This document shows positions 10,890 through 23,975 of a stretch of 64,000 bases of DNA, in pieces. Location: assembly GCA_914767715.1 (NCBI GenBank), contig OU612075.1:1424001-1488000 (forward strand), given 5' to 3'. Source of the stretch: Membranipora membranacea (Eukaryota > Bryozoa > Gymnolaemata > Cheilostomatida > Membraniporidae). Within the stretch, counting starts at the first letter, position 1, and each line of letters begins with the position of its first letter. The position numbers were made by a program, and so were the translations under genes. The notes beneath the pieces are model-generated. The model made no database searches. It was not told where the DNA came from and saw only the letters and a list, made by a program, of their open reading frames with translations.

Positions 10890-13800
10890 CTGTAATGTGA
10901 CAATAGCAGTAGCTAACTATGATATCTTAGTCCGGCTCCATTTTATTAAAATTAGAGTGAGTTAATCCATATAACCTATAACAAATATAATATTAATTAA
11001 TCACTGCACTCAAAAAGTCAAAAGTGTACATGTAGAGGGGGTAGGCTAGTTCTTGATGCAAAAAAATTGATCCAGATCTTGAATAAGTTCTACTTGAAAT
11101 AATGAGCCACGAAACCTTTGAATAAATTTTGTTAGATTACCTGACATAAGGTCTGATATCTAACCACAGCAAGCAGCTATTCATCTGGACCCTGACTATC
11201 ATCGGTACCTAAATATTTCAATGATAGGACAGCAGTACACTACTCACCTGGTAACCATTCTAGAGTAGTATCTGTATTACCATCAGGATATCTGGGATCT
11301 GTCAGAGATTGTGGATGTTCTCCAGCTCTTCTCATATTAACTCCAGGTCTGAGGTATAACTTTCTCATATCAGTCAGCGTCGATACAGCCTTTGGCATCT
11401 GAGGTACATTTTCAGTAACTGCTTCTTTTATCTGTGTAATATAGAGTGTGGTGTATTCATTAGTTTTTGTGGGCTCAATTCAATTTACGGAATTGAGGAA
11501 AATTATAAAAGACTGAAGTGATCAACTTTTACTGACCAAACAGGTCTTAAGAAGTGATCAGTCCAGTCTATAATCAGAGAAGGGAGTGAAGAATACATGA
11601 TGGACAGACTTCTAGAGACAACAGTAGATAAAATACGTATTGTTTTTATTTCTGAGTGTGAAGGTATTTTATTGTGTCTCTCAGCATGAGTCAGAGAGCA
11701 AGGAGGATTGTGGGCAGTAACAGGTAACAGTACAAAATTAATAGTATGAGTTATCCTCTTATGAAAGTGAGTACACAACTCCAGAATGATCCTACAAAAC
11801 TACAATATATTCAACAGGTATAGCAAAGGAACTGACAGACAACCTGTAATATTTATGTAGATTTAGGCATTCCTCATGTTCTATTTGTAGCCTTGTTAAG
11901 ATGCAACAAAAGATGGCCGCGTGACAAGGCTATTATACATTTGTTTCGTTATTACAAATAAGGCCAGTCTGTCTGAAACAAATTTATACATATCAAATCC
12001 GACTCCAAGCTAACAATCTAAGTAAAAGCACACTAGACATTAGTATTTTATTACACTTGCCACTCTGCCAACCTTCAGTATCAGTATTTTAAATGACATG
12101 CAATTATTGTGCACCTAATATAATAATATGCTTACCATTTCGGCCAAGGTGGCGACATCATATTTTCCAGCAAACTTGTAGAATGTTACGACAAGAGCTC
12201 TGATGAAAGGTGATCCTGTAGCAGCTGATCTCAGGGAAGCAAAAGCTGGAAAAAAGAGGACTGAGATAAACGGCAAGCTATTGTTATGGAAGCTTTTGTT
12301 TGTAACTTAAAGTCTGACTTAAAGGTATGGGGACACTATCTCTTGTGGATTGTCTTAAACTAAAAAACATATAGGATGAGCGAGACCAAAAAGATTATTC
12401 AAGATTGTTAATTTCATTATCAGCGCCTTACAAGTCTCAAGTTTTCAGCTAGAGTGCTATGTTGCTACTAATAGGCTTATCAAAGATTCAGACTTAAATC
12501 AGCTATGGTTGGTCAGTCGCTCTAAAACAAGTCATTCGTAGGATATTTTACGTAAATCGCTCGGAATGTTACAGGTCACAGTTTTTTTTACACTTACTAT
12601 CAAAGCTAGATTGCATGATGAGTAAATCGGCTATGGATATCTTTTTGTTGAGACTGTCTAACTGGAATAACTCATCTGTGACCTCACTTCCTCTCCGGCG
12701 CACTTCTACTATTCTAGGTTCTGATGTTGTGATTGGTTGAGGTGCTGCTGCATTCTCTGAACTCGGCAGAGATTGATTTGCGGAATCTAACAGCATCTCT
12801 CTGCGCCCTGAAATGACAAACAAATTAAATATTATAACATCCCTACACAAATAAATATACTATAACTTAATACTTATTACAATTCACAACACAGACGAAA
12901 ATGTGAAGGGACAGGAGTCGTCTGTTCAATCTGAGTGGCTTGATACTGAATTGTTGGGTTATGTGCAGCGAAATCTCCTGGAAAAGATATCTAAATCATG
13001 TACGCACCTCCAGCACAGGCTTGTATTATAATGAGCTTTGGTTTTCCCTGCATGGCTGGGAAGTTACGAGGTGACAACAGGTTGTATATGTCTGTCAGTT
13101 TTACAAGTTTACCATCAACACCTGCTACACAGTTCTCAGCACCATGACTTGTGATCACCAGTACAAACACTCCAAGGTTCTTATATACAGATTCTCCTGT
13201 TTCATCCACTAGCTGGGTTTCCTTGTGGATAGCTTCTACAATCCCCTGTAATGATTTTTATAGACTAAGACATTATGTTCAGCATAACGCTAATATCCAA
13301 AAGTAATATGGTGTCTGTAAGCTCTCAGAGTACAAAAGCAGCTTCATTTGACTTTTAAATTAGTCTGCGTCCCCCTCAGACTCTTAACCCTGTGCGCCCC
13401 CTCACTCATATAATATAAGGGATTACACATTTTAGCCATTTTTAGTATGTGAAGATCAGTAATGAGAAACTCTGTCAACTTTTGAGAGTAGATCTACTCT
13501 TTTTCCAATTCTAATTTCTACATTTCTGATTTTCTCATAAAGCATGGTAATCTACACTTTCTTTTATTTTGAACTCATGCCTACGTTTTTGTAATCACTA
13601 TCCCAATTCAGTACCTTTACACAATCATGCTTCATGCTTATTTGGCTCATGCGCTCCTCCCGGACCCTCCCCACACACTATGGGCCTGCGGCCGTCAATA
13701 GCCACTAAGCTATCTTGATCCCCGTAAAATCAACATTTTTTTCAACAGAGATAGTTTGCAACTTTGACACTTTATCAACATTGCTTTGTACTATGCTACA

Positions 13801-16800
13801 AATGAGTTGCATTTTGCCATCGATATGATTGAATTGATATTTACCTTTGCTGTGTAGTTCTGATGACCACCTGCAACAACAAACCCGAGCTTCACCATAA
13901 GAGCTCTCATATTTCTGTAGTCATGTTCTGAACCATTCCTGTATGAGCCGTCAGGTAGCTTGTACTCATTAGATATTAGGAGTGCTCTCCCTCGTGTCTC
14001 AGTCATTGTATACTGGAAGAAAAGGGCAACTATATAAGTATCAACAATATCAGTATTATAGTTATATCTGATATCATATTATTGGGGCTGTGATATGTCA
14101 GCTGTAGTCATCAATTTCATCTACATCATTTTTATGATGACAAAGTAAAACAAATTAACAGAAGATAGTGTAACTCATAGAAAGGAATGTCTGCATGTAA
14201 TTTTCCGCATTTGAGAGGATCAAAATTAACTTTCTAAGTTCAAAAAAATTATAATTATAATGTTTTCATAAGAAAAAGACATAAAGATATACAGCTGGAG
14301 TCAGTGTAACCTGATTGGCTGAGAGTCCGACAGTATTTATCCGAGGGCCCTGAATTATAAAAGCTGGTTTCTCTCTCATCTCCTTCATTATCTCCTCAAT
14401 CATTGCTCTGTCTACGGCTGCAGCTTCTAGAAAAGAGAAAAAAAACAGGTCACTTAGTGATCTTTTTAATCAGATAGAGAAAATTAAGTGAATAACAAGC
14501 TTCTCCATTCCCAGAATATCTAACACCTCACATGTCACCTGACACCATCATCACAAAGACTGTTTAAAAGCTTTAACCTACCATTAGGTACTGCTGGTAC
14601 AGCTGGAAGACGGATCAGGTAGTCTTTGATTTGACTCTTCTCGGCAGCTGTCAACTCAAAACCTGTCAAATGGGAGGAATTTATAATTATACAATGGCTC
14701 AGAGCATGACATGTATACAGTAGATCCGGTAATTTGTCAATAATTCAATACTATTCATAAAGGTTACTCACACGGATATCTGAGTGGTGAGGGCACTGTG
14801 GGAGGTCCTCCCTCAGAGCTGTCGTTACCACATGGTACTGGATCGATTCCTGTGAAGTTATCCAACCGCTGGCTGAAGGGCTGGTCTGTCTCAGGATCCT
14901 CTGGTGGTCTGTACCAGTCAGGATCTCTCAACACGTCAGGTTCTAACTCTTCAGAGCGGAGGCAGTGAGCGCAGTAGAATGTACACACAGGATGAGCAGC
15001 TACCCACACCGATTTCAATTTGTTGAGAATTGTTTCTAATACTTCAAAGACTCTCTTCCAGGCTGCATCAAGCTGTTCTACTGGTGTGTCAGTGTAGAGT
15101 AAGATCTCATGCCTGATGTGATTGTGAAGGAGAGTTGTTACGTTCTGACCATGAGTAACAGATGATCCATTCTTTGCAGCTTTGATCTGATAACGATGAT
15201 CAGTGAAAAGGTTCAAAAAGGAAACTACAAGCAGGTGGTAGACGTAAGATGGTGGAGGTAAACTGTCAAACCTCACAGCCATTTTTATTCTCAAAAGACT
15301 GGCAGAAGGAGAACGGAGCACGATGAGATCTGGTGAGAGGTAGGGGATGATGTACTCCTTTCCATGATTTCTCTGGATGGGTCCACAAAGAAGATAGAAA
15401 GTTTTCAGAAGACAGATGGCCCTGTCTTCAGGAACAGACAGACTCTCAAATAGACCTGTAAGCAGACGCTCGTCAAGGACACCACAACCCTTGAAGGTAT
15501 CAACAAGCTCGCTGTACTTCTCGGCAGTAACTCTACGCCTATCGAAGTAGAAGGGCCTGAAAGTAGCCACTCTTTTGTCCCACATTTCACCACGACGGTG
15601 ATCAAACAGCGTAAGTATCACCTTTGTGATTTCGGAGATATTGTGGAAGACAACATCGCTCAGCATACTTTCGTTCTCAAACCACATCAACCTGCCTTCA
15701 TTATGCATATATCTGATTACAATCAGAGGGCCTTGTGTGGGAAAAGATTTCAATATATCCTCAACTCGAATGAAGGGCTCAAGCTGGTCATCGATAAAAC
15801 GTGCTATTTTCTCCCAAATAAAGGGAATTTTGGTCGAGTGCCTGTTACATCTCAGAATCAATGCGTCGAGTAGAGAAAGGATATTGTCCACCTCATCCAA
15901 ATTTTTGCCAAATTCAAATATGTCCTGCAGACTGAATATCTTCACACCTCTTGCTGAGAAGTGATCAATCGTTGTTATCATCTTTCTATCCTGTAACTTT
16001 TCCTTCCTTTGTTTTTCCTGCAGGATGACTGCCTCTTCTGCAAGCATCTCATTCCGAAGTTTCTCAACAGCATCAAGCAGCTCAGCTCTCCTTTCATCAA
16101 AGAGTTCAGGAGACAGTTTGTCTTTATGAGTTAGGACGAGAAATGGAGGACCCAACTTGGGACAGGGCAGGTACAAATGCGCGAGATATTCAACACACAG
16201 CTGTTTAGTGGCCTCTTCAATGTTCTCTGACCTGACTAGCTGATCAAACTGCTCCATGTTTATAACCACAATTGGGATATAATTTGGCCTTATAAGCATC
16301 TGGTATGATATGCGATAAACTTGGTCACCACCAAAGTCAAACATTCTCAGCATATTCTCACCCATGGATACCTCATTGACTTCAAACACTCTTGTAGTCT
16401 CATCGTCCTCAGCAGACTCATCTCTATGTGTGAGCTCTCGTGTCCGACTCTTCAGACTTCTTATCAGACTAGTTTTTCCTGCCATTCTGTTCCCGATGAC
16501 TGCTGCAGAAATGATCGGTCGCTTGACACCAGATTTCTCAGCTAGATCTGTGTAGTATTTCCTGATTGCAGCTAATCCTTGATCACAGACTGCATATGGA
16601 GGAGATCTGAGATTAAAGCATTCACCACAGTCCAGCTTTATCAGGTTTGGTAAGTCTATCACTGCTGGATGAAGCTCCTCTAGAGATCTTATGTAAGTCA
16701 GTTTCAGATGTGTGAGAGACTTCAGTCTGGTCACAACAGCAGGCAGAGACCTGAAGACGTTGTGTCTGAGATCTAACTTCTCTAGCCGGGTCAGACTATC

Positions 16801-19800
16801 CAGCCTATAAGAATAAGAATAGATGAAATGAAGGTGATGTCAATGAAGCAATTAGAGATAAACCAATAATCTGTATAATAATGTAGGTGACACTAATGTG
16901 GGGACTGACAGACTTACACATTTGATGTAAATAACCAATGCTAAAATGTCAGACATAACTACCTATCCATCGGCCATATTTTCTTTCTGCATTTAAACTT
17001 TTTTGATGGTCTACCCTTCAAACTATCCACTAATATATTTCATACGCCATGAGACCTTTGATCAATATCTTTGTAGGGATATCGGGGTGTTTAATTACAA
17101 AAGGTTGCAAATATTTGGTTACTTTTTTGCAGACACAGACTGCCAAATCTGTAAAAACTATGTCAACTGGTGGTGATCGTTTTATATGTTGTAATTTAGA
17201 ATTAGAAGTTTTGATAATATTAAATTCCTTTAAAGATAGTTGGGTGATTTGTATCATAGCAGGATGCGCTTGAATTTCATCATAAGTAACTTTTAGGATA
17301 AAGCTAAAGTGACCTGTCTTAAAAATTAAGTTGAATAGGGTTGTGTTAGGAGTATTTTCCTCAAATTAACAGATGAGACCATGAATATGCAATTTATTAT
17401 TTATGTTATCATTGGAGCAAAGTGCACATTTTTGGCTGATGGCCAGGGAAATTAGGATAGAATCTAAATGCAAAGATATTATATATGCATCTTATGCTCA
17501 ACTACTTAATTGAACCAGAATTTAATTTAATTTAATATGATAACGACTATATCATTTATTATGATAAGTATTATTCAAAGACAAGCCAGCTTTGAATTTA
17601 GTTCACATACTACATAGGTATTAGGTCATGCCTAAAATGATTTTTTGAAAGAAAAACTTTGCATTTTAAGTTCATAATAATCCAAAACAATCCTCCATTT
17701 GAATCAATACACCTGGAACTTTTCTGTAAGAAAAATTCCCCATATCCTCCTACACTGAGCTTCAAGGCGTTTGATGAGGTATTTATATTTTAACATATAT
17801 TTCATATTTCATTTGAATCGTTATAAAAATACAGAACTTCAAAGACCTATTTTTAAAATAATATAGGGCAATTCGTTGGTTATCCTAAAATATGAGGAAA
17901 AACGCGGTAAGCTAAAACTCCAGCAAAAATTGTATTCTGCTCCTTCAATGGTCAACATTAATTTTTGCAGGACTTTGATGTCATCTGATTATCAAGGGAC
18001 ATAACGTCAACAAGCACAACAAGCTGAACTATAGGAAAGTTAACTATTGAAAAATAGGAATCAGAAGTGGTGTAAAGGTGAAGACTTCTAACTTGAATAC
18101 AACACACCTCGCATGCAGTAAAAAGATCCCCTCTGCCTCTTCAATATTCTTTTACTTTACTCATATTTATTTTTGTTATCCCCTGTCTATACAACAGTTC
18201 AAACACCCACATCTCTCAGCATATTCAATGTTTGTGACAAAATAAACCATCAAACCAATGAATTACCAGATCTTTGGCGGGCAAGGGTATGGAGAGCGGT
18301 TTGAGTACCATACCAAACTTTATTGTTGACTTCGCTATATATTTTGCATGTTGATGACTGGTTAATTGGTAAAAGAAATGCATCTATTAATTTACTGACT
18401 CCGCCCATGATAGCCTGTCAGTAATATTATGTAAAATCAAGATGTAAAATGTTCAAGTTTCCTGACACATCTTATATTATAATTTCAAACATCAAATTAC
18501 ATTAAAAAATTAGAAACTTCAATTTTACTCAATAAAATCATAATATGTTTGATTGATATTTGTATCAATCACAGGACCAGGTTGAGACTTCATTGGTCAA
18601 CTTTTTTAGGACCAACAAATTTTCCTAATCTAATTTGAATGCCCCTGCAAACCGCTGACAGTGTAGTGAACAATTTGTATCCCTTTCTGTCTGATATGAA
18701 CATCATTATGATCAGAACTGGTCCTATAAGAGCCTCATGAGTCAAAAATTGAAGCTGATCAAATTTGAAGTTTTAAAATTGTTGATAATCTATTGCTCTG
18801 GAACCCGCCTATTTGAAAATTCAATTAGTGGTTTTTTTAGCACAGACCAAGATGAAGCTGCACTGATTTTCTTGTCTCGAATAATTCAGCTAAAATAAAC
18901 TGCTGTCAAATTGTACCAAATTGATACGTCCTTATGTTTTATGACAAATTAATACAAACAGAACTGACACTAGATGACAAGAGAGCTACTTTATTAGTCT
19001 AGTTCTGTTCCATCATCCCCCTCCCAAATTTTACATATATCTTAAGTATGCACAATTGGTGAGCACAAAAATAGGAATGTGGAATAAATAATTTTGGTCA
19101 AGCTGGTGAAAATTGAAGTTTTAAAGTTGTTGATATTTTGACTTTTCTGGAACGCAACTATTTTTTGTCACAGCTACTTTATTAGGCTAGTTATGATCCA
19201 TCATCTTCCCAAATTTTAGCTTTACCAGAATGCAAAATGGAATTTGTGATGACAGAAATAGAAATCGGGAATAAATAAATTTGGTGATGCTGATAGAATG
19301 TGAAGTTTAAAAATTGTGGATAATATATTCTTCTGGAACCCTCCTATCTTTTTATACAGCAGACCACCCACTGAGAAGTTATTATGTCCTATATGCAGCC
19401 CCTCCAGCTGACTAAGCTCAGATAGTCTGTCAAATATGTACAAAATGTTATATGCAATCAAGACGTACAAGATGAAAGATTCCTGATTAAATTATATCCT
19501 ATAATATTAACACGCGTAACAAAATAGCGTTATATCTTTACCAATTTAAATCATATATAAAATGGATACAATTTAAAAATTCAATTAGTGGTTATTTTAG
19601 CACAGACCGAGATGAGGCTACACTGATTTTCTTGTCTCAAATAATTCAGCTAAAATAAACTGCTGTCAAATTGTACCAAATTGATACCTCCTTATGTTTT
19701 ATGATAAATTAATACAAACAGAACTGACACTAGATGAGATTGGACAAGAGAGCTACTTTATTAGTCTAGTTCTGATCCATCATCCCCCCCTCCCAAATTT

Positions 19801-22800
19801 TACATATATCTTAAGTATGCACAATTGGTGAGCACAAAAATAGGAATGTGGAATAAATAATTTTGGTCAAGCTGGTGAAAATTGAAGTTTAAAAGTTGTT
19901 GATATTTTGACTTTTTTGGAACACAACTATTTTTTGCCACAGCTGCTTTATTAGGCTAGCTATGATCCATCATCTTCCCAAATTTTAGCTTTACCAGAAT
20001 GCAAAATGGAATTTGTGATGACAAAAATAGGAATCGGGAATAAATAATTTTGGTGAAGCTGATAGAATGTGAAGTTATAAAATTGTGGATAATATATTCT
20101 TCTGGAACCCTCCTATCTTTTTATACAGCCTCGTGAGTCAAAAATTCAACTTCAGATAATCATGGAGGGAAAAAGCATTCAAGCTTATCTGAAGTTCTTA
20201 TCTAATGAGATACACACACACCAGACTCACCTGTCATCTAGAGATGATAGCAGACATTCAGACAGATCCAGCACTCGGAGGGAGGTAAGACTGTATATAA
20301 CAGGAGGCAGACCACCCACTGAGAAGTTATTATATCCTATACGCAGCTCCTCCAGCTGACTAAGCTCAGATAGTCTGTCAAATATGTACAAAATAATGTT
20401 ATATGTAATCAAGACGTACAAGATGAAAGATCCCTGATTAAATTATATCCTATAATATTAACACGTGTCACAAAATAGCATTATATCTTTACCAATTTAA
20501 ATCATATATAAAATGGATACAACTTGAAAACTCAATTAGTTGTTATTTTAGCACAGACCGAGATGAGGCTACACTGATTTTCTTGTCTCAAATAATTCAG
20601 CTAAAATAAACTGCTGTCAAATTTACCAAATTGATACCTCCTTCTGTTTTATGATAAATTTATACAAACAGGACAGACACTAGATGAGATTAGACAAGAG
20701 AGCTACTTTATTAGTCTAGTTCTGATCCATCATCCCCCCTCCCAAATTTTACATATATCTTAAGTATGCACAATTGGTGAGCACAAAAATAGGAATGTGG
20801 AATAAATAATTTTGGTCAAGCTGGTGAACATTGAAGTTTTAAAGTTGTTGATATTTTGACTTTTCTGGAATGCAACTATTTTTCGTCACATCTACTTTAT
20901 TAGGCTAGTTATGATCCATCATCTTCCCAAATTTTATTTTTACCAGAATGCAAAATGAAATTTATGATGACAAAAATAGGAATTGAGAATAAATAAATTA
21001 GGTGAAGCTGATAGAATGTGAAGTTTTAAAATTGTGGATAATATATTCTTCCGGAACCCTCCTATCCTTTTATACAGCCTCGTGAGTCAAAAATTCAACT
21101 TCAGATAATCATGGAGGGAAAAAGCATTCAAACTTATCTGTAGCTCTTATCTAATGAGATACACACACCAGACTCACCTGTCATCTAGAGATGATAGATT
21201 ACAGTAAGACAGTCTCAGCACTCTGAGGGAGGTAAGACTGGGTATAACAGGAGGCAGACCACCCACTGAGAAGTTATTAACTATTATCCACAGCTCCTCC
21301 AGCTGATTAAGCTCAGACAGTCTGTCAAATATGTACAAAATAATGTTATATGCAATCAATCAGTACAGGATACAAGATTTCAGATATTTCTCATAATGTA
21401 TCATCAAATATCATATTATATTACACAGTTACTCCATCTAACTTAGTCTATCAAATATAATTAGCCAGTAATTGATTTTTCTATGTCCCATTGCTATCAT
21501 AATATACTAATCAAATAATTTGGACATATTATGTCTAAATTATCTATATTTGATTATAAGAATATCATATATCATGTTATCTCTTTTACAGTTAGGTAAT
21601 TTGAAAACAAGACTTTGTTGAAATGATAAACCAGGAAGGCGTGTTATCGTGGATACCAGGCTGGGTTGAGGTGAGATCATTTGACAATTTGTTCCCAGTC
21701 GGGACAAGTTTAATATTTTGCACACAAAACTGGTGCGCCAGTTTAGGTAAAGTTCATGTATTGCCAAATACCCAAAATATTGCATTCACAACTGATGAAT
21801 GAATTAGAAATAATCATAACAATGATTACAATTTCCATCTAATTCTACTCACCCTGTAAGTGATCCAATGGTCTTAATCAGATAGAGATGTGTAAGATGA
21901 GGAGCTATAGACCTCAGACTATCAGGTACCTCACTGTCATATATAAACATGTGAGTAATAGAGTGAGATCCTACTCTACTCTTTATCTCACTGATAGTCT
22001 GAGGCCGGGCAGTAACTCTGATCTCATCAGCCTCACCTCTACGTCTTATATCCATATTACCAAATCCTATTGTTGATACACTCTCTATCTCTGCCTCTCC
22101 GCTGTGTCTGTACCAGACTCTATATTCTATAATATAATAATATTAATCATATATAATCAGTGATGTCATCCTAATAAGGTCATGTTAATGTGTAATCTGG
22201 TATTTATCTGATTATACTGATAATCATCTTGTCCCTTGTGATGTGATATGATTATGGGCTATTAGCATCTTATGATGTATGAGATCAAAACTCCTAACAT
22301 TATATTAAGGTTTTTCTGGACAGCCTGACACTTCCAATCGCTGTGGTGATGGTCATACCAGGACGTTGATAGGTTATAAAATAATTTATTGGCTTCTGTA
22401 TAGAAATAACTAACATACAATTTGACTGTCTGTTTTCTGTACTGAAAATATAATTGCGTGCAAATGACTAAATAATCTTGCGAGATGGGAGCATACCCTA
22501 TTGATTTACAAGCTCAAGATTTGGAATCATCATATCTTGTCGAGAACGAAATGGAAATTTTAATGTCATCTGTCTACTTAGCTCCAAAATGAGATCTGCC
22601 TTTGATTGCCCCAAACCTAGTGAGAGTCCCCTGAGTAAAGTACAGGGGGTCATAATAGTGAAGAGGTTTTTTTTGTCGTTATGAAGCTTGTATGAGCGGG
22701 GGGGGGGGGGGAACTAAGCTGGTATTAGCAAAAAATTTGTGGTTACTTACCCGGTTCCTCATCCCTGTCCTCATCCTCACTCTCAATCTCACTCTTATTC

Positions 22801-22889
22801 TCATCCTCATCAACACCATCACTCTCACTCTTATTTTTTTTCTCACTTTTACTCTTCCTCTTGAAAAACCGTTTCACTGCACCGAGCAT
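10684..22889 (-). CDS. Roco-caspase fusion protein (LRR-Roc-COR-caspase), 13 exons
   Basis: Predicted role: a GTPase-regulated cysteine protease, probably cytosolic, in cell death or innate immunity (inferred from domains). Exons joined by hand, 5' to 3': 22889-22751, 22126-21853, 21321-21178, 20374-20231, 16804-14772, 14662-14582, 14426-14311, 14012-13845, 13245-13008, 12807-12598, 12245-12136, 11431-11248, 10889-10684. All phases agree; the 4047 nt encode about 1348 residues plus stop. Seen in order: basic then acidic N-terminus without signal peptide; LRRs to about residue 310; Roc domain with P-loop GNRMAGKTS (about 338), DFGG (about 390) and THKD (about 459); COR from about 557; caspase p20 with SHG (His about 1067) and QACAG (Cys about 1110); p10 with GSPFIRAL; Ala/Pro repeat tail. 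No kinase domain. The start is the first ATG of the first exon; it follows a TTTCAG, so a 5' UTR intron is possible. A split into two genes is less likely because the frame is continuous from COR into caspase. Confidence 0.85.
11248..14012 (-). CDS. Caspase p20/p10 exons of the Roco-caspase gene
   Basis: Five exons (14012-13845, 13245-13008, 12807-12598, 12245-12136, 11431-11248) encode a full peptidase C14 fold. p20 opens with RGRALLIS and NGSEHDYRNMRAL, the usual caspase alpha1 region. The catalytic histidine lies in VLVITSHG and the cysteine in LIIIQACAG. The linker is about 50 residues with RRRGSEV, a possible processing region (inference). p10 follows with ATGSPFIRAL and ends in QMPKAVSTLTDMRKLYL, which matches the last strand of caspases. 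The common QACRG has become QACAG. Both catalytic residues are present, so the domain may be active. Confidence 0.88.
14772..16804 (-). CDS. Large exon of the Roco-caspase gene: last LRRs, Roc GTPase, COR
   Basis: A single 2033-nt exon enters at phase 2 after TTCTTATAG and leaves at phase 1 before GTGAGT. Its first 80 or so residues continue the LRR pattern (LEKLDLRHNVF, LTHLKL). The Roc domain follows: P-loop GNRMAGKTS, switch-like DFGG and THKD in place of the classic NKxD. A charged, helical stretch (AEEAVILQEKQRKEKLQ) sits between G4 and the end of Roc. COR begins near IPFIWEKIARF and includes a winged-helix-like part (MHNEGRLMWF). The Roc-COR tandem is diagnostic of Roco proteins (LRRK2, MFHAS1 and the Dictyostelium Roco family). 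The antisense ORFs at 15598-15964 and 16321-16555 are shadows. Confidence 0.9.
17030..17280 (-). other. Coding-like stretch inside the large Roco-caspase intron
   Basis: The minus frame reads TQLSLKEFNIIKTSNSKLQ, PPVDIVFTDLAVCVCKKV and LQPFVIKHPDIPTKILI without stop for about 80 codons. It has no splice phase fit with the gene and no recognised domain. A degraded transposon fragment is the likeliest explanation. Confidence 0.25.
19361..19426 (-). pseudogene. Dead third LRR exon in the Roco-caspase intron
   Basis: The 5' half of the same LRR exon is recognisable (LSELSQLEGL, NNFSVGGL) with an intact acceptor. A deletion has joined TATACAGC directly to AGACCACCC and removed the second LRR, the CAG|GTGAGT donor and about 190 bp of flank. 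Without a donor the exon cannot be spliced in. Skipping it keeps the neighbouring exons in frame (phase 2 to phase 2). Confidence 0.75.
20231..21321 (-). CDS. Two tandem 144-nt LRR exons of the Roco-caspase gene
   Basis: Exons 21321-21178 and 20374-20231 are each exactly 144 nt (48 codons) and phase 2 at both ends. Both have TTGACAG acceptors and CAG|GTGAGT donors. Each encodes two LRRs of about 24 residues (LSELxQLEEL, then LTSLRVLxLSxCxLSSLDD). Being phase-symmetric, units can be gained or lost without a frameshift. They sit inside 950-bp tandem repeats that also include intron sequence. Confidence 0.85.
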
Positions 22890-23975
22890 CTTAGCTGAAA
22901 GCAGATAGTATATGTAATACAGTCTCCAGTGAGAGATAAAACGGGACTTGGATAGCACGAGTCAGAGACGATGACTGATTAGCTCGAGTTTTATTCATTA
23001 GTCTGTATTTTTACTGGAGGGGGAGCAACTCCAAAAGCTGGCAGATGGACCACAATGTACCTATACCTCCCAATATATGCCAATTTATGGAGAACATCAG
23101 TCTGAACTAAGTTTTAAACTCACATATAGATTTTGTTCCATCCTTGAAATTGGAGAAGTAGGTGCAATTTTTCAATAACAAAACACACGCCATATTTCCT
23201 AATGGTAAGACAATATAATATGCAATCAATGCACAAATATTTCAAACAAATGTATCATCAATTTGAAAAGTTCTTTGAAACATCTTTCTAATGCATTAAA
23301 ATTTACTAGATCCTACACCAGTTTCCACTTACTAGCTAGAAATACTAAACTTAGAAACAAGAGTTAGAAAAGATACTAGTGGATTATGTTATACAGTCTA
23401 TCTGTCTACTGTCCAGACAATGATCTACGATGTACAGATAAATGGAAGAGTCTGTGCCACAATGTTTAGGACGGGAACACAAAAGGAGGGCTAGATTTAT
23501 TCAAAAAAGCTCAATGCTGCAGAACCATTATCTTTGGTCATTCAACTTTTTAATACAAATAGGTGCAGGGCCTGAATCTCAAGCACTCTTCACTAACCTC
23601 TATCGTAGAGTAGAGATCAGAATACTGATAGAGAGGTTCACCACTAGGACTGCTCTGTGCTGAGTATATCTGAAGTCACCATGTGTAGTGATTTATCAAT
23701 GACGAGATCAGATCACAATGTCCTGTAAGAAATGCGGGTATAAAATCATCAGATGTCTGAGGGGGAATATGGACCGAGCCTGATACTGGGTAAAATATTT
23801 AATCACAGTTTGAAAAATTAATGCAATTTATTAATTAACTATTGATGCAACAGCATAGAGTTTGGTTTCAGTAATGAAAATAATCTGCCCCTCAGTCCAA
23901 AGTTCATCTTCTGTGAGATGTATCCATAAATGCTACATGAAGCATACTAAATCTGAAAATTGGTTCTAGAACTAA
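22890..23975. other. 5' flank of the Roco-caspase gene
   Basis: Expected to hold the promoter or a 5' UTR exon. A TTTCAG just before the ATG could be an acceptor. I see no TATA box or motif that I can defend, and the plus ORF at 23442-23663 is not supported. Confidence 0.35.

Larger units (their letters stand above)
1..13812. repeat. Left copy of a large segmental duplication
   Basis: Collinear with 53761-64000 in direct orientation. From about 3000 (56868 on the right) the copies are almost identical and share hairpins, tRNA-like sequence, LINE fragment and gene exons. From 1 to about 3000 they are clearly more diverged, with local insertions on each side. The main length difference is the LINE at 5616-9400. 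Both copies run off the window, so the true unit length is unknown; the offset is about 53.8 kb before the LINE and 50.1 kb after it. Confidence 0.9.
18821..21340. repeat. Three tandem exon+intron units (~950 bp) carrying LRR exons
   Basis: The motif TTTTAGCACAGACC recurs at about 18835, 19595 and 20546 and is followed each time by the same intron sequence and one LRR exon. The spacing is 951 bp between the last two units and 760 bp for the first, which has the exon deletion. Each unit holds internal sub-repeats (TTTATTAG-CTAG-T-TGATCCATCAT appears twice per unit). Confidence 0.85.

Noticed and set aside
15598-16555. Several plus-strand ORFs of 60-110 codons
   Set aside because: They are antisense shadows of the Roc-COR exon.
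22692-22898. Plus-strand Leu/Thr-rich ORF
   Set aside because: Antisense to the acidic first exon of the Roco-caspase gene and starts in a G-run.
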